Source: Leptospira abararensis
GTDB taxonomy: Bacteria; Spirochaetota; Leptospiria; Leptospirales; Leptospiraceae
Assembly (NCBI RefSeq): GCF_016918735.1
Contig: NZ_JAFFPR010000060.1
Location: 434,001 to 498,000, forward strand
Direction of reading: 5' to 3'
DNA length: 64,000 nucleotides
Position numbers and translations under genes: made by a program. The notes under the pieces are model-generated. The model saw only the letters and a program-made list of their open reading frames with translations, made no database searches and was not told where the DNA came from. How positions within the stretch are numbered: position 1 is the first letter of the stretch; each line of letters starts with the position of its first letter. Shown piece by piece: positions 1 to 9,962 of the stretch.

Positions 1-1
1 G

Positions 2-403
2 GATAATGTATTAAATCAAAAAGTAATCGGTGGACTATTAAGAAAATATAATATTAATTTTGATTTAGCAGAAAACGGGGAAATTGCCGTTACTCTTTTT
101 AAGCAAAATCAATATGATCTGATTCTAATGGACTGTGAAATGCCAGTAATGGATGGTTTTGAAGCCACATTAAAAATTAGAGAACTCGAAAAAACTAAAT
201 CTGAAAAAATCATCATTTTGGCCGTCACGGCTCATGTCCTTACCGAACACAAAGAAAAATGTTTTGAAGTAGGTATGAATGGATTTATAAGCAAACCTTT
301 TTATATAGAAAACTTATTACAAACTTATAAAGAGATATTAGATTCTAAAAAAAATAAATACACTAAAAATCAGAAAAAAATTAAAAATAATCATACCAAC
401 TAA
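2..403 (+). CDS. Response-regulator receiver domain, C-terminal end of a probable hybrid histidine kinase (5' partial)
   Basis: The reading frame is open from base 2 with no start, so the N-terminus lies outside the window. The visible 133 residues form nearly a whole receiver domain. LILMDCEMPVMDG holds the phospho-acceptor Asp, AVTAH is the beta-4 segment with its conserved Thr, and ISKPF carries the conserved Lys-Pro. It starts at DNVLNQKV, the loop after beta-1, as in receivers fused behind a histidine kinase (compare the complete hybrid kinase at 55415-58153). A short basic tail follows. A stand-alone receiver cannot be excluded because the upstream part is missing. The stop overlaps the end of the convergent gene by 4 bases. 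Confidence 0.85.
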   Translation, partial: DNVLNQKVIGGLLRKYNINFDLAENGEIAVTLFKQNQYDLILMDCEMPVMDGFEATLKIRELEKTKSEKIIILAVTAHVLTEHKEKCFEVGMNGFISKPFYIENLLQTYKEILDSKKNKYTKNQKKIKNNHTN

Positions 404-717
404 TTTTTAGTTACATGAATTATCCCTCCATCTCCGTAGGTTTTGGTAACTTCCGCAATGATCACTTGATACCCTTCATACCATTTAGAATATTGAGATT
501 TTGCCAATGTATGATCAGAAAAAGTCTTAAGCGATTCGAGGCCAAGGTAGGTTTTAAAATAATAAACAACGGCCATTGTCCCCTTTTCTAAATTGACCCA
601 ACTATCCTTTCCCAAATATTCAGGGTGACTTTCTACATACGATTCAATCGAAGAATCCAAAGTTTCAAATTCTTGATCTGATTTTTTTTGTTTAAAGATA
701 AAAGTTGCACTAATCAT
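400..717 (-). CDS. Small ABM-like (dimeric alpha-beta barrel) protein
   Basis: This 105-residue cytoplasmic protein begins MISATFIFKQK and has the beta-alpha-beta pattern of the antibiotic-biosynthesis-monooxygenase (ABM) superfamily, including a central aromatic strand (MAVVYYFKTY), a helix around SLKTFSDH and a final strand near YQVIIAEVTKTYG. The assignment is by pattern only. Members range from heme-degrading enzymes to proteins of unknown role, and no catalytic residue singles out a reaction. It lies between the hybrid-kinase end, which it overlaps convergently, and a chemoreceptor remnant that ends just upstream of its start. Confidence 0.6.
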   Translation of the reverse strand: MISATFIFKQKKSDQEFETLDSSIESYVESHPEYLGKDSWVNLEKGTMAVVYYFKTYLGLESLKTFSDHTLAKSQYSKWYEGYQVIIAEVTKTYGDGGIIHVTKN

Positions 718-719
718 AA

Positions 720-1086
720 TTATAGTTTAAATAATGATAACTCACGATTTAATTCTAAAATCAAGGAATTTAACTCCGCTGATGATTTTGCAGTTTTTTC
801 TGACATCATTGATAATTTTGCGGTATCGTTTGCCAGATGATGAACAGAAGAGCTCATTTCTTCATTCACTTTTTTTTTGTTCCTCTGTTGCAAAGGAAAC
901 AGAGACTCGTTTAATCAAATCAGAAATTGTTTTTGTAGAAAAAGCTGTCCGTTCTGCGAGTTTTCCCACCTCAGAAGCAACAACCGCAAATCCCCTTCCC
1001 ATGTCCCCCGCTCTTGCCGCTTCAATAGAAGCATTTAATGCAAGTAAGTTGATTTGTTCGGAAATTTCTTTTTTGTTTCAGAAGAT
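720..1086 (-). pseudogene. Methyl-accepting chemotaxis protein, broken C-terminal remnant
   Basis: The minus strand encodes the conserved chemoreceptor tip ([18 protein letters not shown], then [16 protein letters not shown]). The frame then hits a stop in a poly-A run near positions 880-890. One base of frameshift restores a plausible C-terminus ([19 protein letters not shown] and onward) that ends at position 720. Upstream of the tip, around 1086, another A-rich run breaks the frame, and no ligand-binding or membrane region is found before phoU. It therefore looks like a 5'-truncated, frameshifted relic of a chemoreceptor gene. Both breaks are at homopolymers, so sequencing error could explain the frameshifts but not the missing N-terminal half. 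Confidence 0.8.
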
Positions 1087-1171
1087 TCGAATGATTCAGT
1101 AAAAAGGATACGAATTTAATAAAGGATGTAATTATCGATTTTTTTTGTAAATTAGAAGGACTCTAAATGTT

Positions 1172-1888
1172 TTAAGGAAAATTAGAAGCTTTGGTTTTTA
1201 CATTCTCTAAATGGCGAATGTCCTTACCCGTATTTAATCGCACAAGTTCTTCTGCTACGTTTACCGCATAGTCACCTAACCGTTCTAGTGCGAGGATGAT
1301 TCGATACACATCAGCAAATTCCTGTTTTTCCATATCAGGGACACAACGATATTTATGAAATGCTTGGTCACAAAGAGCATTCAATTCATCTTCTAAAGTA
1401 TTCACACTTCCCATAAACCTTTCTTTTTCTTCAACAAGGGATTCAATGGCCATTCCCGCAAGAGTGGTCACTCGTGATAAGATAAGAGTCATTGGTTCTT
1501 CATTTTTAAAAAGGCCTTTGCGAATGGTTTTATGGCGAAAAACATCAGCACAGTTGACCACTTGGTCTCCCATCCTTTCCATGTTTCTAGTAATCCGAAT
1601 GGCGGAGAGTGCAAAACGGAGTGGGTCTTTTTTTAAGACGATGTCGTTGTCCACATCTCCCATACCAAGAATGTTACGATTACTCACCGCTTCTAAAATG
1701 GCATTTTGGGAAAGGTTATCATTTTCCTTTTCCAAATCGTCAATCAAATCGTCTCGTTCTACAATACGTTCCGCTTGTGCATAATCATCATCTTCTAAAG
1801 CCTCACTTAAGAGAATGACCTGTTCCAAAACAAGTTCTGCCATGGAATACAAATTCTTTCTTAGGTAATAAAACTTTGAAATGATCAT
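1172..1888 (-). CDS. phoU: PhoU-type phosphate signalling protein
   Basis: The 238 residues fit PhoU, which is two tandem three-helix bundles that bind metal clusters and connect the Pst transporter with the PhoR kinase. Repeat one contains [20 protein letters not shown] and repeat two [17 protein letters not shown]; these are the two E/R-x-x-G-D metal-binding signatures of the family. The start at 1888 keeps the first helix. An internal ATG at 1843 would shorten it. No pst or phoBR genes are adjacent; cheW lies 33 bases upstream on the same strand, so it may be the tail of that transcript. A local role in phosphate control is inferred from the family. Confidence 0.9.
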   Translation of the reverse strand: MIISKFYYLRKNLYSMAELVLEQVILLSEALEDDDYAQAERIVERDDLIDDLEKENDNLSQNAILEAVSNRNILGMGDVDNDIVLKKDPLRFALSAIRITRNMERMGDQVVNCADVFRHKTIRKGLFKNEEPMTLILSRVTTLAGMAIESLVEEKERFMGSVNTLEDELNALCDQAFHKYRCVPDMEKQEFADVYRIILALERLGDYAVNVAEELVRLNTGKDIRHLENVKTKASNFP

Positions 1889-1921
1889 ATTTTATAACTA
1901 TAAACGAAAACCTTTCGGTAG

Positions 1922-2401
1922 TTAGACGGTTGCTAACTCGGTGACTTCTTCCACAGTGAGAATTTTTTCAATATCAATTAGGATGATGAACCTGTTATCC
2001 TTTTTACCCACACCCGTGATGTACCTGGAAGATATCCCTTTGACCGAAGGAGGTGGTGGGTCCACTTGGTTTGCGGGGAAATGCACCACGTGCGAGACCT
2101 TATCCACAATCACACCAATGGACTTTCCAGAGACATTAATCACAATGGCTCGGTCTGCTGCCGCTTCTGTAACATTTTTAATGTTCAGACGTTTGGCAAG
2201 GTCAATCATTCGAACGACTTTGCCACGAATGTCCATTATCCCTGCAAAAAAACTTTTGGATTGTGGAACGCGGATTAGGTTAGTGATTTTGACAATTTCT
2301 TCGACAATGGTGATGGGAATGGCATATTCTTCATCGCCCAAATTGAATATAATGTACTGCTCATGAATGAATTGGTTTGCGGATGATGTTTCTTTTGCCA
2401 T
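1922..2401 (-). CDS. cheW: CheW-like chemotaxis coupling protein
   Basis: This 159-residue single CheW domain protein has the SH3-like double beta-barrel pattern: [15 protein letters not shown] at the start, the conserved [19 protein letters not shown], and VDKVSHVV. CheW couples chemoreceptors to the histidine kinase CheA at the cell pole. No kinase domain is fused. It sits in a minus-strand series between a membrane protein and phoU, not next to cheA, which is common for spirochaetes with several dispersed che loci. At least two further chemoreceptors are present in this window (33652-35217 and the one starting beyond 64000). Confidence 0.92.
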   Translation of the reverse strand: MAKETSSANQFIHEQYIIFNLGDEEYAIPITIVEEIVKITNLIRVPQSKSFFAGIMDIRGKVVRMIDLAKRLNIKNVTEAAADRAIVINVSGKSIGVIVDKVSHVVHFPANQVDPPPPSVKGISSRYITGVGKKDNRFIILIDIEKILTVEEVTELATV

Positions 2402-2428
2402 ATAACTTTCTAAAATGGTACCTACGCA

Positions 2429-3166
2429 CTAGAAGTAGACGTAGCCATTGTAGAAAAAATATGAACCGAAACTCAGAAATGACAACACTTTTGTCATTAA
2501 GACAGAACGTTTTCTGACAAGAAAATCCAGAAGTCCTGCGGTCATACCTAGGATTCCCAGAGTCAGTCCTAATACGACATAATCATAATAGAGATAATAC
2601 ACCAAACATCCGAATCCGATCCCCATACAGATATCTTGCAAATCTCCCCAGACACGCCTTTTAAAACGCAACCAGAGCGATCCTCGGGCCTCTCTTGCCT
2701 CACGACGCTCCCGTCTCCAACGTTGGAACCGAGTTTCCCGGACAATGCCGAAAATAGAATCATAGCGGGTAGAAGGAAAAAGTGCTGACTGTAAAGGTAA
2801 TCTCGAAGTACGGCTTTTTTCCTGGGTATCAGGTACAAAGGGGGGATAAATTTCGTACGCCCCGCCAATACATGCAAGCATGTCTTTATCGGGGAGAGCA
2901 CTGAAGTATTCGCGAAAGGGCCAAACCTTTCGAAAGACAGGATAAGCACGGCCAGAAGTAATATCCTTCTCACCTTGTACGGTACCGTTTTTGACGGTGG
3001 CACCATACATACGGCCCTTCTCTTCTTTGATTTCTACAGCTAACCGAACGAGTCGTTCGTGAAAGTTGAACTCAGCCTCCAGGACATCCCCGAGAGGTGT
3101 TTCCATGGTAAATGCTCGGATGAAACCGGGTGTGCGGGGTTTCTGTTTCCTCCAGACTTGTTTCAT
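2429..3166 (-). CDS. Hypothetical protein with C-terminal membrane anchor
   Basis: This 245-residue protein is not recognised as a named family. The first ~140 residues look soluble. A very basic segment follows (RFQRWRRERREAREAR, about 147-162). The last ~70 residues hold two or three hydrophobic stretches (around 177-215 and 222-245), so it is probably an inner-membrane protein with a cytoplasmic N-terminal domain. It lies 42 bases downstream of the 30-residue basic protein gene and upstream of cheW on the same strand. No catalytic motif was seen. Confidence 0.65.
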   Translation of the reverse strand: MKQVWRKQKPRTPGFIRAFTMETPLGDVLEAEFNFHERLVRLAVEIKEEKGRMYGATVKNGTVQGEKDITSGRAYPVFRKVWPFREYFSALPDKDMLACIGGAYEIYPPFVPDTQEKSRTSRLPLQSALFPSTRYDSIFGIVRETRFQRWRRERREAREARGSLWLRFKRRVWGDLQDICMGIGFGCLVYYLYYDYVVLGLTLGILGMTAGLLDFLVRKRSVLMTKVLSFLSFGSYFFYNGYVYF

Positions 3167-3207
3167 AACAAATCTATCGGAGGAAAAAGAAAGTCACTGA
3201 AGAAAGA

Positions 3208-3300
3208 TTATTTCTTCTTTTTGTGTCTGTTGGCTCTGCGTTTTTTCTTACGTTTGTGGGTTGCGATTTTTCTACGCTTTCTCTTTTTTCCGGAAGGCAT
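3208..3300 (-). CDS. AURKAIP1/COX24-domain mini-protein (30 aa, very basic)
   Basis: This 30-codon gene starts MPSGKKRKRRKIATHKRK and ends NRHKKKK, about two thirds Lys/Arg/His. The MPSGKKRKR...KIATHKRKK...RHKKK pattern is that of the short bacterial proteins carrying the AURKAIP1/COX24 (DUF1713) motif, related to mitochondrial ribosomal protein mS38 and to the mycobacterial small ribosomal protein bS22. A strong Shine-Dalgarno (AAGGAGG on the minus strand, about 3305-3312) sits at good spacing before the ATG, which supports real translation. It lies between a sugar-nucleotide enzyme and a membrane protein on the same strand. Ribosome association is inferred from the family. Confidence 0.85.
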   Translation of the reverse strand: MPSGKKRKRRKIATHKRKKKRRANRHKKKK

Positions 3301-3336
3301 TCCTTCCTCCTTATATCAAGCCTATCTGTCAAAATT

Positions 3337-4407
3337 CTAGTCGAGGTACTTTTGTAAAACTTTATTTTTCCGCATAGTGGATAACATAGCTTTGATATCT
3401 CCTACACCGTCACGAGAGGTCACGAGAAGGACGTCTGGTTCTTCCACTACGATGAGATCCTTCACACCCAGAAAGGCAATGAGTTCCTTCTGAACGGAAG
3501 AAATATTCCCAGAAGCTTTATGGTAGAGGACTTCTTTTCCTTGGTGGTGGTTCTTTTCTTTGTCCCCTGGAAGGATTCTTTCCAAAGACATCCAAGACCC
3601 TACATCATCCCAATTGAAAGTAGCTTCCACCATACGGATGCGATTGGATTTTTCCATAATGGCTGTGTCGATCGCTTCTGAAGGAAGCATTTGGAAGGCG
3701 GTCTTTAAATCTCCAAAACTCTTAAAAGGAAATCCATTTTTGAGTGGTCCTAAAATATGAGGAGCATGACGTTCTAATTCCGAAAGAATGGTTTCTGTAC
3801 GAAAAAGAAAAATCCCTGGATTCCAATAAAAATTCTTCTTCTTTATGTATTTTAAAGCAGTTTTGAAATCTGGTTTTTCAAAAAAAGCCTTTACCGTATA
3901 ACCTACATCAGTTGGCTTTCCAGTGCTAATATAACCATATCCAACTTCAGGACGGTTGGGTTTGACCCCAAGTAGAACCATTCCATTTTCTGTTTCGTAG
4001 AGAGCCTGTTCTATGGTTTTTGTAAATTCTTTGATGGGATCAATAAAAGCATCCGCAGACAAAACAATAAGATTCGGATTTCCAAATTTTTTCTGAAAGT
4101 ATAGGGCCGAAAGAGCAATGATGGGCGCTGTGTTTTTTCCTTCTGGTTCCAGAATGAAATTGGTGGAAGGGAATTTAGGATCTTTTTTTAGGATTTCTGC
4201 TTTCAGGTTCGCATTGGTTCCAATATAAATTCTATCGAGAGTAGTAATGGTGAGAGCACGATCAATGGTCTCTTTGAGAAGGGTTTTATTGGAATAAACT
4301 TTCTGGAGTTGTTTCGGGGAATTGGTGCGGGAGCGAGGCCAAAACCTCTCCCCCTTTCCACCAGCCATAATGAGGACAACCGGGGATTCTTTAGGTAATT
4401 TTGCCAT
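3337..4407 (-). CDS. manC: Mannose-1-phosphate guanylyltransferase
   Basis: This 356-residue enzyme makes GDP-mannose from mannose-1-phosphate and GTP for surface polysaccharide synthesis. The nucleotidyltransferase signature [14 protein letters not shown] lies near residue 14, followed by PKQLQ. Later features typical of the family are VLSADAFI, the EKP segment (FFEKPD), the product-site NPGIFLF and a Trp-Asp pair in FNWDDVGSW. It contains only the pyrophosphorylase part; the phosphomannose isomerase domain of bifunctional ManC/AlgA is absent. It lies 52 bases downstream of hfq on the same strand, in the minus-strand run from 6102. Confidence 0.9.
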   Translation of the reverse strand: MAKLPKESPVVLIMAGGKGERFWPRSRTNSPKQLQKVYSNKTLLKETIDRALTITTLDRIYIGTNANLKAEILKKDPKFPSTNFILEPEGKNTAPIIALSALYFQKKFGNPNLIVLSADAFIDPIKEFTKTIEQALYETENGMVLLGVKPNRPEVGYGYISTGKPTDVGYTVKAFFEKPDFKTALKYIKKKNFYWNPGIFLFRTETILSELERHAPHILGPLKNGFPFKSFGDLKTAFQMLPSEAIDTAIMEKSNRIRMVEATFNWDDVGSWMSLERILPGDKEKNHHQGKEVLYHKASGNISSVQKELIAFLGVKDLIVVEEPDVLLVTSRDGVGDIKAMLSTMRKNKVLQKYLD

Positions 4408-4459
4408 AGGGTTTGGAACCAGAATCTAGCAAAGCAAACAGAGGAAAACCAGAAAAGAG

Positions 4460-4711
4460 TTAGACCCCTCCCGCTTCTTTCGGGGCATCTTCACTGTGGA
4501 GTTTGATGGGTTTTGCCGGGATGATGGTAGAAATCGCGTGTTTGTACACCAAGTTCTGCTTGCTCTCGTTTTCTAAGATGATCGTGAAGTTGTCAAAACT
4601 GACAACCTTTCCTTTCAGCGGAACTCCATTTAACAAGTAGATAGTGAGATCGATTTTCTCCTTTCTTGCTGTATTTAGAAGTTGGTCTTGGATATTATTT
4701 TTTGCCGACAT
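4460..4711 (-). CDS. hfq: RNA chaperone Hfq
   Basis: This 83-residue protein has both Sm motifs: Sm1 across [20 protein letters not shown] and the diagnostic Sm2 in VYKHAIST. The hexameric ring binds U-rich 3' ends of small RNAs on its proximal face and A-rich stretches on its distal face, assisting sRNA-mRNA pairing. It begins only 21 bases after miaA, the classic miaA-hfq order found in many bacteria. The C-terminal tail is short (about 15 residues), so any tail-dependent RNA release would be limited. Confidence 0.96.
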   Translation of the reverse strand: MSAKNNIQDQLLNTARKEKIDLTIYLLNGVPLKGKVVSFDNFTIILENESKQNLVYKHAISTIIPAKPIKLHSEDAPKEAGGV

Positions 4712-4732
4712 TGGAAATCCCGAGTGTTTTCT

Positions 4733-5623
4733 CTATATTTTATCTATATTTGTATACAATTGGACAGCTGCTTCGAAGGAAATGGGTGAAAGTAACGGAT
4801 CTTTTTTGAACCAAGTGATCTGTCGTTTCGCGTAATTCCTGTGGCTTTGGGCCAACTGCTCAATGAATGTATTACTGTCTATGATTCCATTTAGAAAGGC
4901 AAGCGCAAAATTGTAACCTAAGGTTCGTAGGCCTGGACAGTTCGATCCGTATTTAGAAACCACTTCTTTTGTCTCCGCTAACATACCCGTGGCGATCTCT
5001 TCCACTCTGTGATTGATTCTTTCATAGAGAATGTCACGGGGCCAGTCCAACCAATGCCCAATCACTTGGACATCTGGATAATCATTTAAGTATCCACCCA
5101 CCGTTTCCTTGGAAACTTCGGACCACAAAACTCCCGTGAGAACTACTTCTAAAGCTCGTTTGATTCGGTATCCATCTTGTGGTGACAAAGATTCCAGCGC
5201 TTTGGGATCTTTCGCATATAACTCCTCTCTTGCTTTTTCCAACGGAAGTTCCAAAACAAAGTCCTTAGTTTCTTTGGGTACATTTGGTACGGGATACATT
5301 CCCATAAGAAAGGCCCGAAGGTAAAAACCTGTGCCTCCAATAAGAAAGGGAATTTTTCCTCGGGCTGTAATGTCTTTTATAGCCTCTCTTGCCCAGAGGG
5401 AAAATTGACTGGCATTGATAGATTCGTCTGCGTTTAAAAAACCAACGAGCCAGTGGCGGATGTGGGAGGACTCTTCGTGAGTGGGTGCCGTTGTGCCTAC
5501 CGGAAGGTCCCGGTAGACTTGGCGTGAGTCAAAAGAAACAATTTCGAAACGTTTGGGGTCGAGGACTTTAGTGAGGGCCGTTTTTCCAGAACCGGTGGGT
5601 CCACCAAGGATGGGAAGGATCAC
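4733..5623 (-). CDS. miaA: tRNA dimethylallyltransferase MiaA
   Basis: This 296-residue enzyme attaches an isopentenyl group from DMAPP to adenosine-37 of tRNAs that read UNN codons. The P-loop [12 protein letters not shown] is near residues 8-19. [17 protein letters not shown] matches the substrate-binding loop, [13 protein letters not shown] the second conserved block, and RTLGYNFA the late conserved block (usually R-x-x-G-Y). Its ATG overlaps the stop of the upstream FYDLN gene by four bases, and hfq follows after 21 bases, so the three are probably cotranscribed and translationally linked. Confidence 0.95.
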   Translation of the reverse strand: MILPILGGPTGSGKTALTKVLDPKRFEIVSFDSRQVYRDLPVGTTAPTHEESSHIRHWLVGFLNADESINASQFSLWAREAIKDITARGKIPFLIGGTGFYLRAFLMGMYPVPNVPKETKDFVLELPLEKAREELYAKDPKALESLSPQDGYRIKRALEVVLTGVLWSEVSKETVGGYLNDYPDVQVIGHWLDWPRDILYERINHRVEEIATGMLAETKEVVSKYGSNCPGLRTLGYNFALAFLNGIIDSNTFIEQLAQSHRNYAKRQITWFKKDPLLSPISFEAAVQLYTNIDKI

Positions 5624-6102
5624 ACCTCTTCCTCGGCTGCGACCTCCTCTTCTTCGGCCTCTTCTAATTCTTCCGTTTCTTCCATAAGTTCATCATCTTC
5701 TAAAACTGGCTCTTCCTCTTCTTCCACTTCATATTCAGAACTGCGGATAGCCGCCATTCGTGATTTGATGGCTGGTTTTGCCAATTGGTCTGCCCCACAT
5801 TTAGGGCATTTTTTTTCCAGTTTGTGCAAATCATAAAATTTGGTACCACAAGAGTAACAATTGAACTTTTTGCCCAAAGGGTTGTTGGGATCGATCTTTA
5901 CAGCGGGTGCCTTGGAGACAGCAGAAGCTGTTTTCGGGGCCGGCACGGCTTTCGCCTTAGTAGCGGGAATTTTAGCGCCAGCTACGGGCTTTTTTTTATC
6001 TTCCTTCGGGGAAGCGGACTTTGCGTCCTTGGTTGGTTTCTCTTTGGCTACCGCTTTTTTCTTGGGCGGGGCCTGCTTCTTGACTGCTTTTTTTGCGACC
6101 AT
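5620..6102 (-). CDS. FYDLN-acid domain protein with zinc ribbon
   Basis: This 160-residue protein is strongly polarised. Residues 1-70 are rich in Lys, Ala and Pro. The middle is a compact zinc-ribbon-like block ([20 protein letters not shown], then KKCPKCGA, about 78-105) with four cysteines. The last 40 residues are almost entirely Glu and Asp. The FYDL motif plus acidic tail defines the FYDLN_acid family (TIGR02300), whose function is not established. The basic head and acidic tail suggest nucleic-acid contact or charge-regulated binding, but that is inference. It is the first gene of the unit with miaA and hfq. Confidence 0.85.
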   Translation of the reverse strand: MVAKKAVKKQAPPKKKAVAKEKPTKDAKSASPKEDKKKPVAGAKIPATKAKAVPAPKTASAVSKAPAVKIDPNNPLGKKFNCYSCGTKFYDLHKLEKKCPKCGADQLAKPAIKSRMAAIRSSEYEVEEEEEPVLEDDELMEETEELEEAEEEEVAAEEEV

Positions 6103-6206
6103 AAACGTACTTTTGACAGTTTTGGAAATCCCCTCAGAGGGACAACCTTTTTGAAATTGGACGGTTTTCTCCTGGATGAAATTTAATGAAAAGTTTTTTT
6201 TTTCCT

Positions 6207-6986
6207 ATGACCCAATTAAGTGTCAATGTCAACAAGATCGCCACTCTACGAAATTCTCGTGGCGGATCCATTCCTAGTGTCATTCAAATTTCTGAGATCA
6301 TTCTAAATGCCGGTGCATACGGCATCACCATCCATCCCAGAGAGGATGAAAGGCATATCACCAAACAAGATGTATTCGAAATAAGGGAGTTTTTGAAATC
6401 TTACAACGAAAATTTATCTAAAAAGGGATTTCCTAAAAAAGAATTCAATATCGAAGGGGAACCAAGTGAACGATTTTTAGACCTAGTCCTTTTGGCAAAA
6501 CCCGACCAAGCCACACTCGTTCCCGTGAAACCTGGAGAAATCACCTCCGACCACGGATTTGATTTAAAAGACAAAACAGTGTTCCAAACTTTAAAATCCA
6601 TGACCAAACGTTTCCACGAAGAAGGAATCCGTGTCTCTTTGTTTATGGAAACCAATTTCGAACAATATCCGCTGGTCAAAGAATTAGGAGCCGAAAGGAT
6701 CGAGTTGTATACAGGACCCTTTGCTTATGCTTACGAACGGTCTTTGGAAGAAGGTTTACTCAGTTTCAAAGATTATGAAATGGCAGCCAAAGAGGCCCAC
6801 AAACTGGGATTAGGTGTCAATGCAGGACATGACTTGGATACAAACAATTTGCAAGTTTTTGCCAAACTTCCCCATTTAGCAGAAGTTTCGATTGGTCATA
6901 GGCTTGTGAGCCAAAGCCTGATCGTAGGAATGGAGACTACTATAAGGGATTACCTTAGAGTTCTTTCGCTAGGAAACGAAGTTTAG
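6207..6986 (+). CDS. pdxJ: Pyridoxine 5'-phosphate synthase
   Basis: PdxJ condenses 1-deoxy-xylulose-5-phosphate with 3-amino-2-oxopropyl phosphate to make pyridoxine 5'-phosphate, the last ring-forming step of the DXP-dependent B6 pathway. Family hallmarks are LSVNVNKIATLRNSRGG at the start, TIHPREDERHI in the second strand, and GLGVNAGHDL. The ATG at 6207 (MTQLSVNVNKIA) matches the usual family start; an ATG at 6186 in the same frame would add seven residues (MKSFFFP) and has a slightly better upstream GGATGA. The 3' end overlaps the convergent TPR lipoprotein gene by 32 bases. Confidence 0.95.
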   Translation: MTQLSVNVNKIATLRNSRGGSIPSVIQISEIILNAGAYGITIHPREDERHITKQDVFEIREFLKSYNENLSKKGFPKKEFNIEGEPSERFLDLVLLAKPDQATLVPVKPGEITSDHGFDLKDKTVFQTLKSMTKRFHEEGIRVSLFMETNFEQYPLVKELGAERIELYTGPFAYAYERSLEEGLLSFKDYEMAAKEAHKLGLGVNAGHDLDTNNLQVFAKLPHLAEVSIGHRLVSQSLIVGMETTIRDYLRVLSLGNEV

Positions 6987-7962
6987 AATACTGAGGGTCT
7001 TGTTCGAGGAGTAACTTGGCTGCTCTTTCTAAGGCCAAAGCGAGTTGTCCTTCTAGTTTGCCTTTCCGTTTGGCCTGTTGGATCTCTGATAAAAAACTAC
7101 GAATGGCTTCTTTGCCTTGTGATTCGTTTCCTGAAAGGGAAGCGAGTTTGAGTTTTCTCCAAGCATCCGTAATCGGTGCACCGGGTTTTGCCGATCCAGG
7201 CAAGGACGACATACCGCTTTCTGTTCCAAGCGGTGCATTGGCAGTCACAACTCCAGCACTAGCACCCACTGCCTGTCCCGATTCACCACGGTGGAAACTG
7301 GCTGTGTCCCAAATCCTAGAAAAAGGATCCGTTTTCATTTGGTCCGCATAAAGACGTTCCTTATAGGAAAGGGCAGAAATTCGGATTTCTTTTTGGATCC
7401 GAGATTTGTCACCCTCACCCAAACGTTGGAAACAATCGGAAAGGACACCCCGACGCAAAGTTTCTTTGGTGAGGATCCCACGTTCTGCAAGAAATCGAAA
7501 GGATTCGGCCTCTGGTAGTTTGTTTTCCTTACAAAGTTTTTGTGTTTCAGTAAAAACTGCCAAAACCTCTCCATCCCGAGAATGTGCTTTGAGATCCGCT
7601 AAATTTCCCGACTTTTCGGCGGAAATTCGTAACATATTTTTATACAAACTGTCGTTTGGATTTTTCTCTAGAGCCTTTCTAAAAGCAGTATAACTCTCTG
7701 CATAATTGCCTCGGTGGAATTCGAGAAGTCCCCAAGTGTAACATAAATATCCATCGTCGGTGTCCCTTGTTCGGCAAACGTATCTTAGTCGAGACATAGC
7801 GACTTCTCTAGAATCGGAGGACTCCCATACGTCAAGGAGCACCTCTTCCAAGAAGATTAGGGTTTCCAAACTGTACGGATCTCGGGTTGGGTTTTTCTGA
7901 GGCTCTGTTGTACAAAACCCAAAGGAAAGAGCGAAAATCAGGACAACGAATGGACGCATCAC
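6955..7962 (-). CDS. TPR-containing lipoprotein, hypothetical
   Basis: This 335-residue protein has a signal peptide (MMRPFVVLIFALSFGFC) whose Cys fits the loose spirochaetal lipobox, so it is probably a lipoprotein. Residues about 75-115 contain a TPR unit (NYAESYTAFRKALEKNPNDS). The rest is helical with a low-complexity Ala/Gly linker around residues 230-260. No enzymatic motif is visible. It is probably a cell-envelope scaffolding protein, though the partner is unknown. It is divergent from the downstream protease gene at 8072 and convergent with pdxJ. Confidence 0.7.
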   Translation of the reverse strand: MMRPFVVLIFALSFGFCTTEPQKNPTRDPYSLETLIFLEEVLLDVWESSDSREVAMSRLRYVCRTRDTDDGYLCYTWGLLEFHRGNYAESYTAFRKALEKNPNDSLYKNMLRISAEKSGNLADLKAHSRDGEVLAVFTETQKLCKENKLPEAESFRFLAERGILTKETLRRGVLSDCFQRLGEGDKSRIQKEIRISALSYKERLYADQMKTDPFSRIWDTASFHRGESGQAVGASAGVVTANAPLGTESGMSSLPGSAKPGAPITDAWRKLKLASLSGNESQGKEAIRSFLSEIQQAKRKGKLEGQLALALERAAKLLLEQDPQYSKLRFLAKEL

Positions 7963-8071
7963 ACCGTCTATGATATACGTGTGTCCTAGATTTGTCCCGA
8001 TTTTTTTTGAGTTGCATGGACTGGAAAATCGGAAATTCTTAGGATAATCTATCCACTTTACGAGCGATCCC

Positions 8072-9910
8072 TTGAAACGAATTGTTTACCTACTTTCCTT
8101 TTTCACCCTACTCAGTTTTGCCCTTCCTGTAGGCTTTATCTCCTGCGAACCGGAAGCCAAAAAAGCTCCTAACCGTGTAACCAATTTTACCTACCAAGAC
8201 TTCGAAACCGTGGTCAAATCAGTGGATAAGTACTATATTGATAAAAATATCAATAAAAACCGAGCTTTCACGGATGCGGCATCCTTTGCCGTTCTCAGTA
8301 TGCCTCACCCACTCTATATTTACCCAGAAAGTTATTTCAATGAAAGGGAAAAATACGATGACAAAGACGATCTTTGGCCAGGAAAAACATTCAAAATTTC
8401 CCCTTCCGACAAATTTGTGTTATTCGACCCTGATTATGTTCTAGTAGAAAAAATTCAAAAAGAAAAATTAAAGAAAAACGAAAACAGAAAACTTTCTGAT
8501 GCAGAATTAAAAAAACTCATCGAAAAAGAAAAACTTAAAAAATCGGTTATCGCTGCTAAATGGGAAGAAATCAATTTCTCTCGTAAAGAATTTGATCGAG
8601 TGATCTCTTATATCCAAGATAATTTGGAAACTTACAAAACACCTGTTCTCAAAGGGCTTGTAGAACTTGACGGGGAACTTCCTGAAGAAGAGGAAGAGAA
8701 AAAAGAATTCAGCATGGAACAAGTGTTTCTTGCTGCAGCCAACGGTTATTTGAATTCTCTTGATCCACATTCCAATGTTTTCCTAAAAGAAATGTGGGAA
8801 GAGTCCATGGCTAAAATCAGCGATGGTTCCTTTGAAGGAATTGGTGCCATACTTTCTGGTGGTGGCAGTCGCGAGGTGGTTGTGGAAAATCCATTGGAAG
8901 GAAGCCCTGCAGTCAAAGCGGGAATCCGAAGTGGAGATACCATTATTGCTGTGGATGGAAAGATCATTAAAAACTTATCTCTCGACAAAGTGGTAAAAAA
9001 AATCAAAGGACCAAAAGCAACCAAAGTGGTTCTAACCATCACAAGAAAGGGTAACACTGGAAAAACGGACATCGAAGTAGTTCGTGATAAAATTACGATT
9101 AAAAACGTAACCCACCATATCGTAAAAGAAAATCCTCAAGTTGGTTATATCAAACTTACCGGGTTTGTCAAACCAGGCCCAGGCGAAGCACCAATCGACA
9201 CACAAATTGCCAATGCAGTTGTGGAGATGGAACAAGAAGCCAAAGACAGTGGCAAACCACTCAAAGCTTTGATTTTAGATTTACGCGGAAACTCGGGCGG
9301 GTATTTAGATTTAGCCATTGATATTACTGATATGTTTATCGAAAAAGGAATGATTGTATTCACAAGAACTCCGTTCCGTAGCGATGAAGAAAAATATGCA
9401 AAAAACAAAGATATCACTAAACTGCCGCTAGTTGTCATGATTAATTCCAAATCGGCATCGGCTTCTGAAATTGTTGCCAGTGCCATCCAACACCATGGAC
9501 GCGGAATTTTGTTAGGGGAAAGAACTTTCGGAAAGGCAACCGTTCAAAGTTTAAATAACTTAGAAAACAACCCTGATTATTTGTTAAAAATCACTAATGC
9601 AAGATACTACTCACCATCTGGAAAAACCATCCAAGTTGTGGGCGTTTCTCCTGATATTGAAGTTTCCGAAGAACCTGATGGCGGATTTCCATTCCGTTAC
9701 CGTGAGGAAGATATGTGGAACCACCTTCCCCTCATCCCTCATGAAGGTGTTGTGAAGTCCAAGTTCAATGTAAATGCCATCAAAGAGTATGCTAAGAAAA
9801 ATGGAAAGGCGGACGCCTTCTTAAAATCACATGCCAATGATGCCATCAAACCAGACTATATGCTCATCAGAAGTTTGGATTACATCGAAGGAATGTTGAA
9901 TACAAAATAA
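8072..9910 (+). CDS. C-terminal processing peptidase, S41 family, lipid-anchored
   Basis: This 612-residue protease starts at a TTG. It has a signal sequence ending in GFISC (Cys about 25), [22 protein letters not shown] the periplasmic side. A charged helical region follows (about 100-200). The PDZ domain is at about 255-340 ([30 protein letters not shown]). The S41 peptidase core has [12 protein letters not shown], the Ser in [13 protein letters not shown] (about 461-465) and the Lys in [11 protein letters not shown]. These are the Ser-Lys dyad features of CtpA/Prc. Substrates would be C-termini of periplasmic or membrane proteins. It is longer than minimal CtpA (about 400-450), mainly through the N-terminal extension. 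Confidence 0.9.
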   Translation: MKRIVYLLSFFTLLSFALPVGFISCEPEAKKAPNRVTNFTYQDFETVVKSVDKYYIDKNINKNRAFTDAASFAVLSMPHPLYIYPESYFNEREKYDDKDDLWPGKTFKISPSDKFVLFDPDYVLVEKIQKEKLKKNENRKLSDAELKKLIEKEKLKKSVIAAKWEEINFSRKEFDRVISYIQDNLETYKTPVLKGLVELDGELPEEEEEKKEFSMEQVFLAAANGYLNSLDPHSNVFLKEMWEESMAKISDGSFEGIGAILSGGGSREVVVENPLEGSPAVKAGIRSGDTIIAVDGKIIKNLSLDKVVKKIKGPKATKVVLTITRKGNTGKTDIEVVRDKITIKNVTHHIVKENPQVGYIKLTGFVKPGPGEAPIDTQIANAVVEMEQEAKDSGKPLKALILDLRGNSGGYLDLAIDITDMFIEKGMIVFTRTPFRSDEEKYAKNKDITKLPLVVMINSKSASASEIVASAIQHHGRGILLGERTFGKATVQSLNNLENNPDYLLKITNARYYSPSGKTIQVVGVSPDIEVSEEPDGGFPFRYREEDMWNHLPLIPHEGVVKSKFNVNAIKEYAKKNGKADAFLKSHANDAIKPDYMLIRSLDYIEGMLNTK

Positions 9911-9962
9911 TCCAAGTCCCCAAAGGAGATGGATATAACATTTAGAAACCATTGGAAATCAT

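Noticed and set aside
734..1102. Open frame on the plus strand opposite the chemoreceptor remnant
   Set aside because: The conserved protein pattern is on the minus strand; this frame is its antisense shadow.
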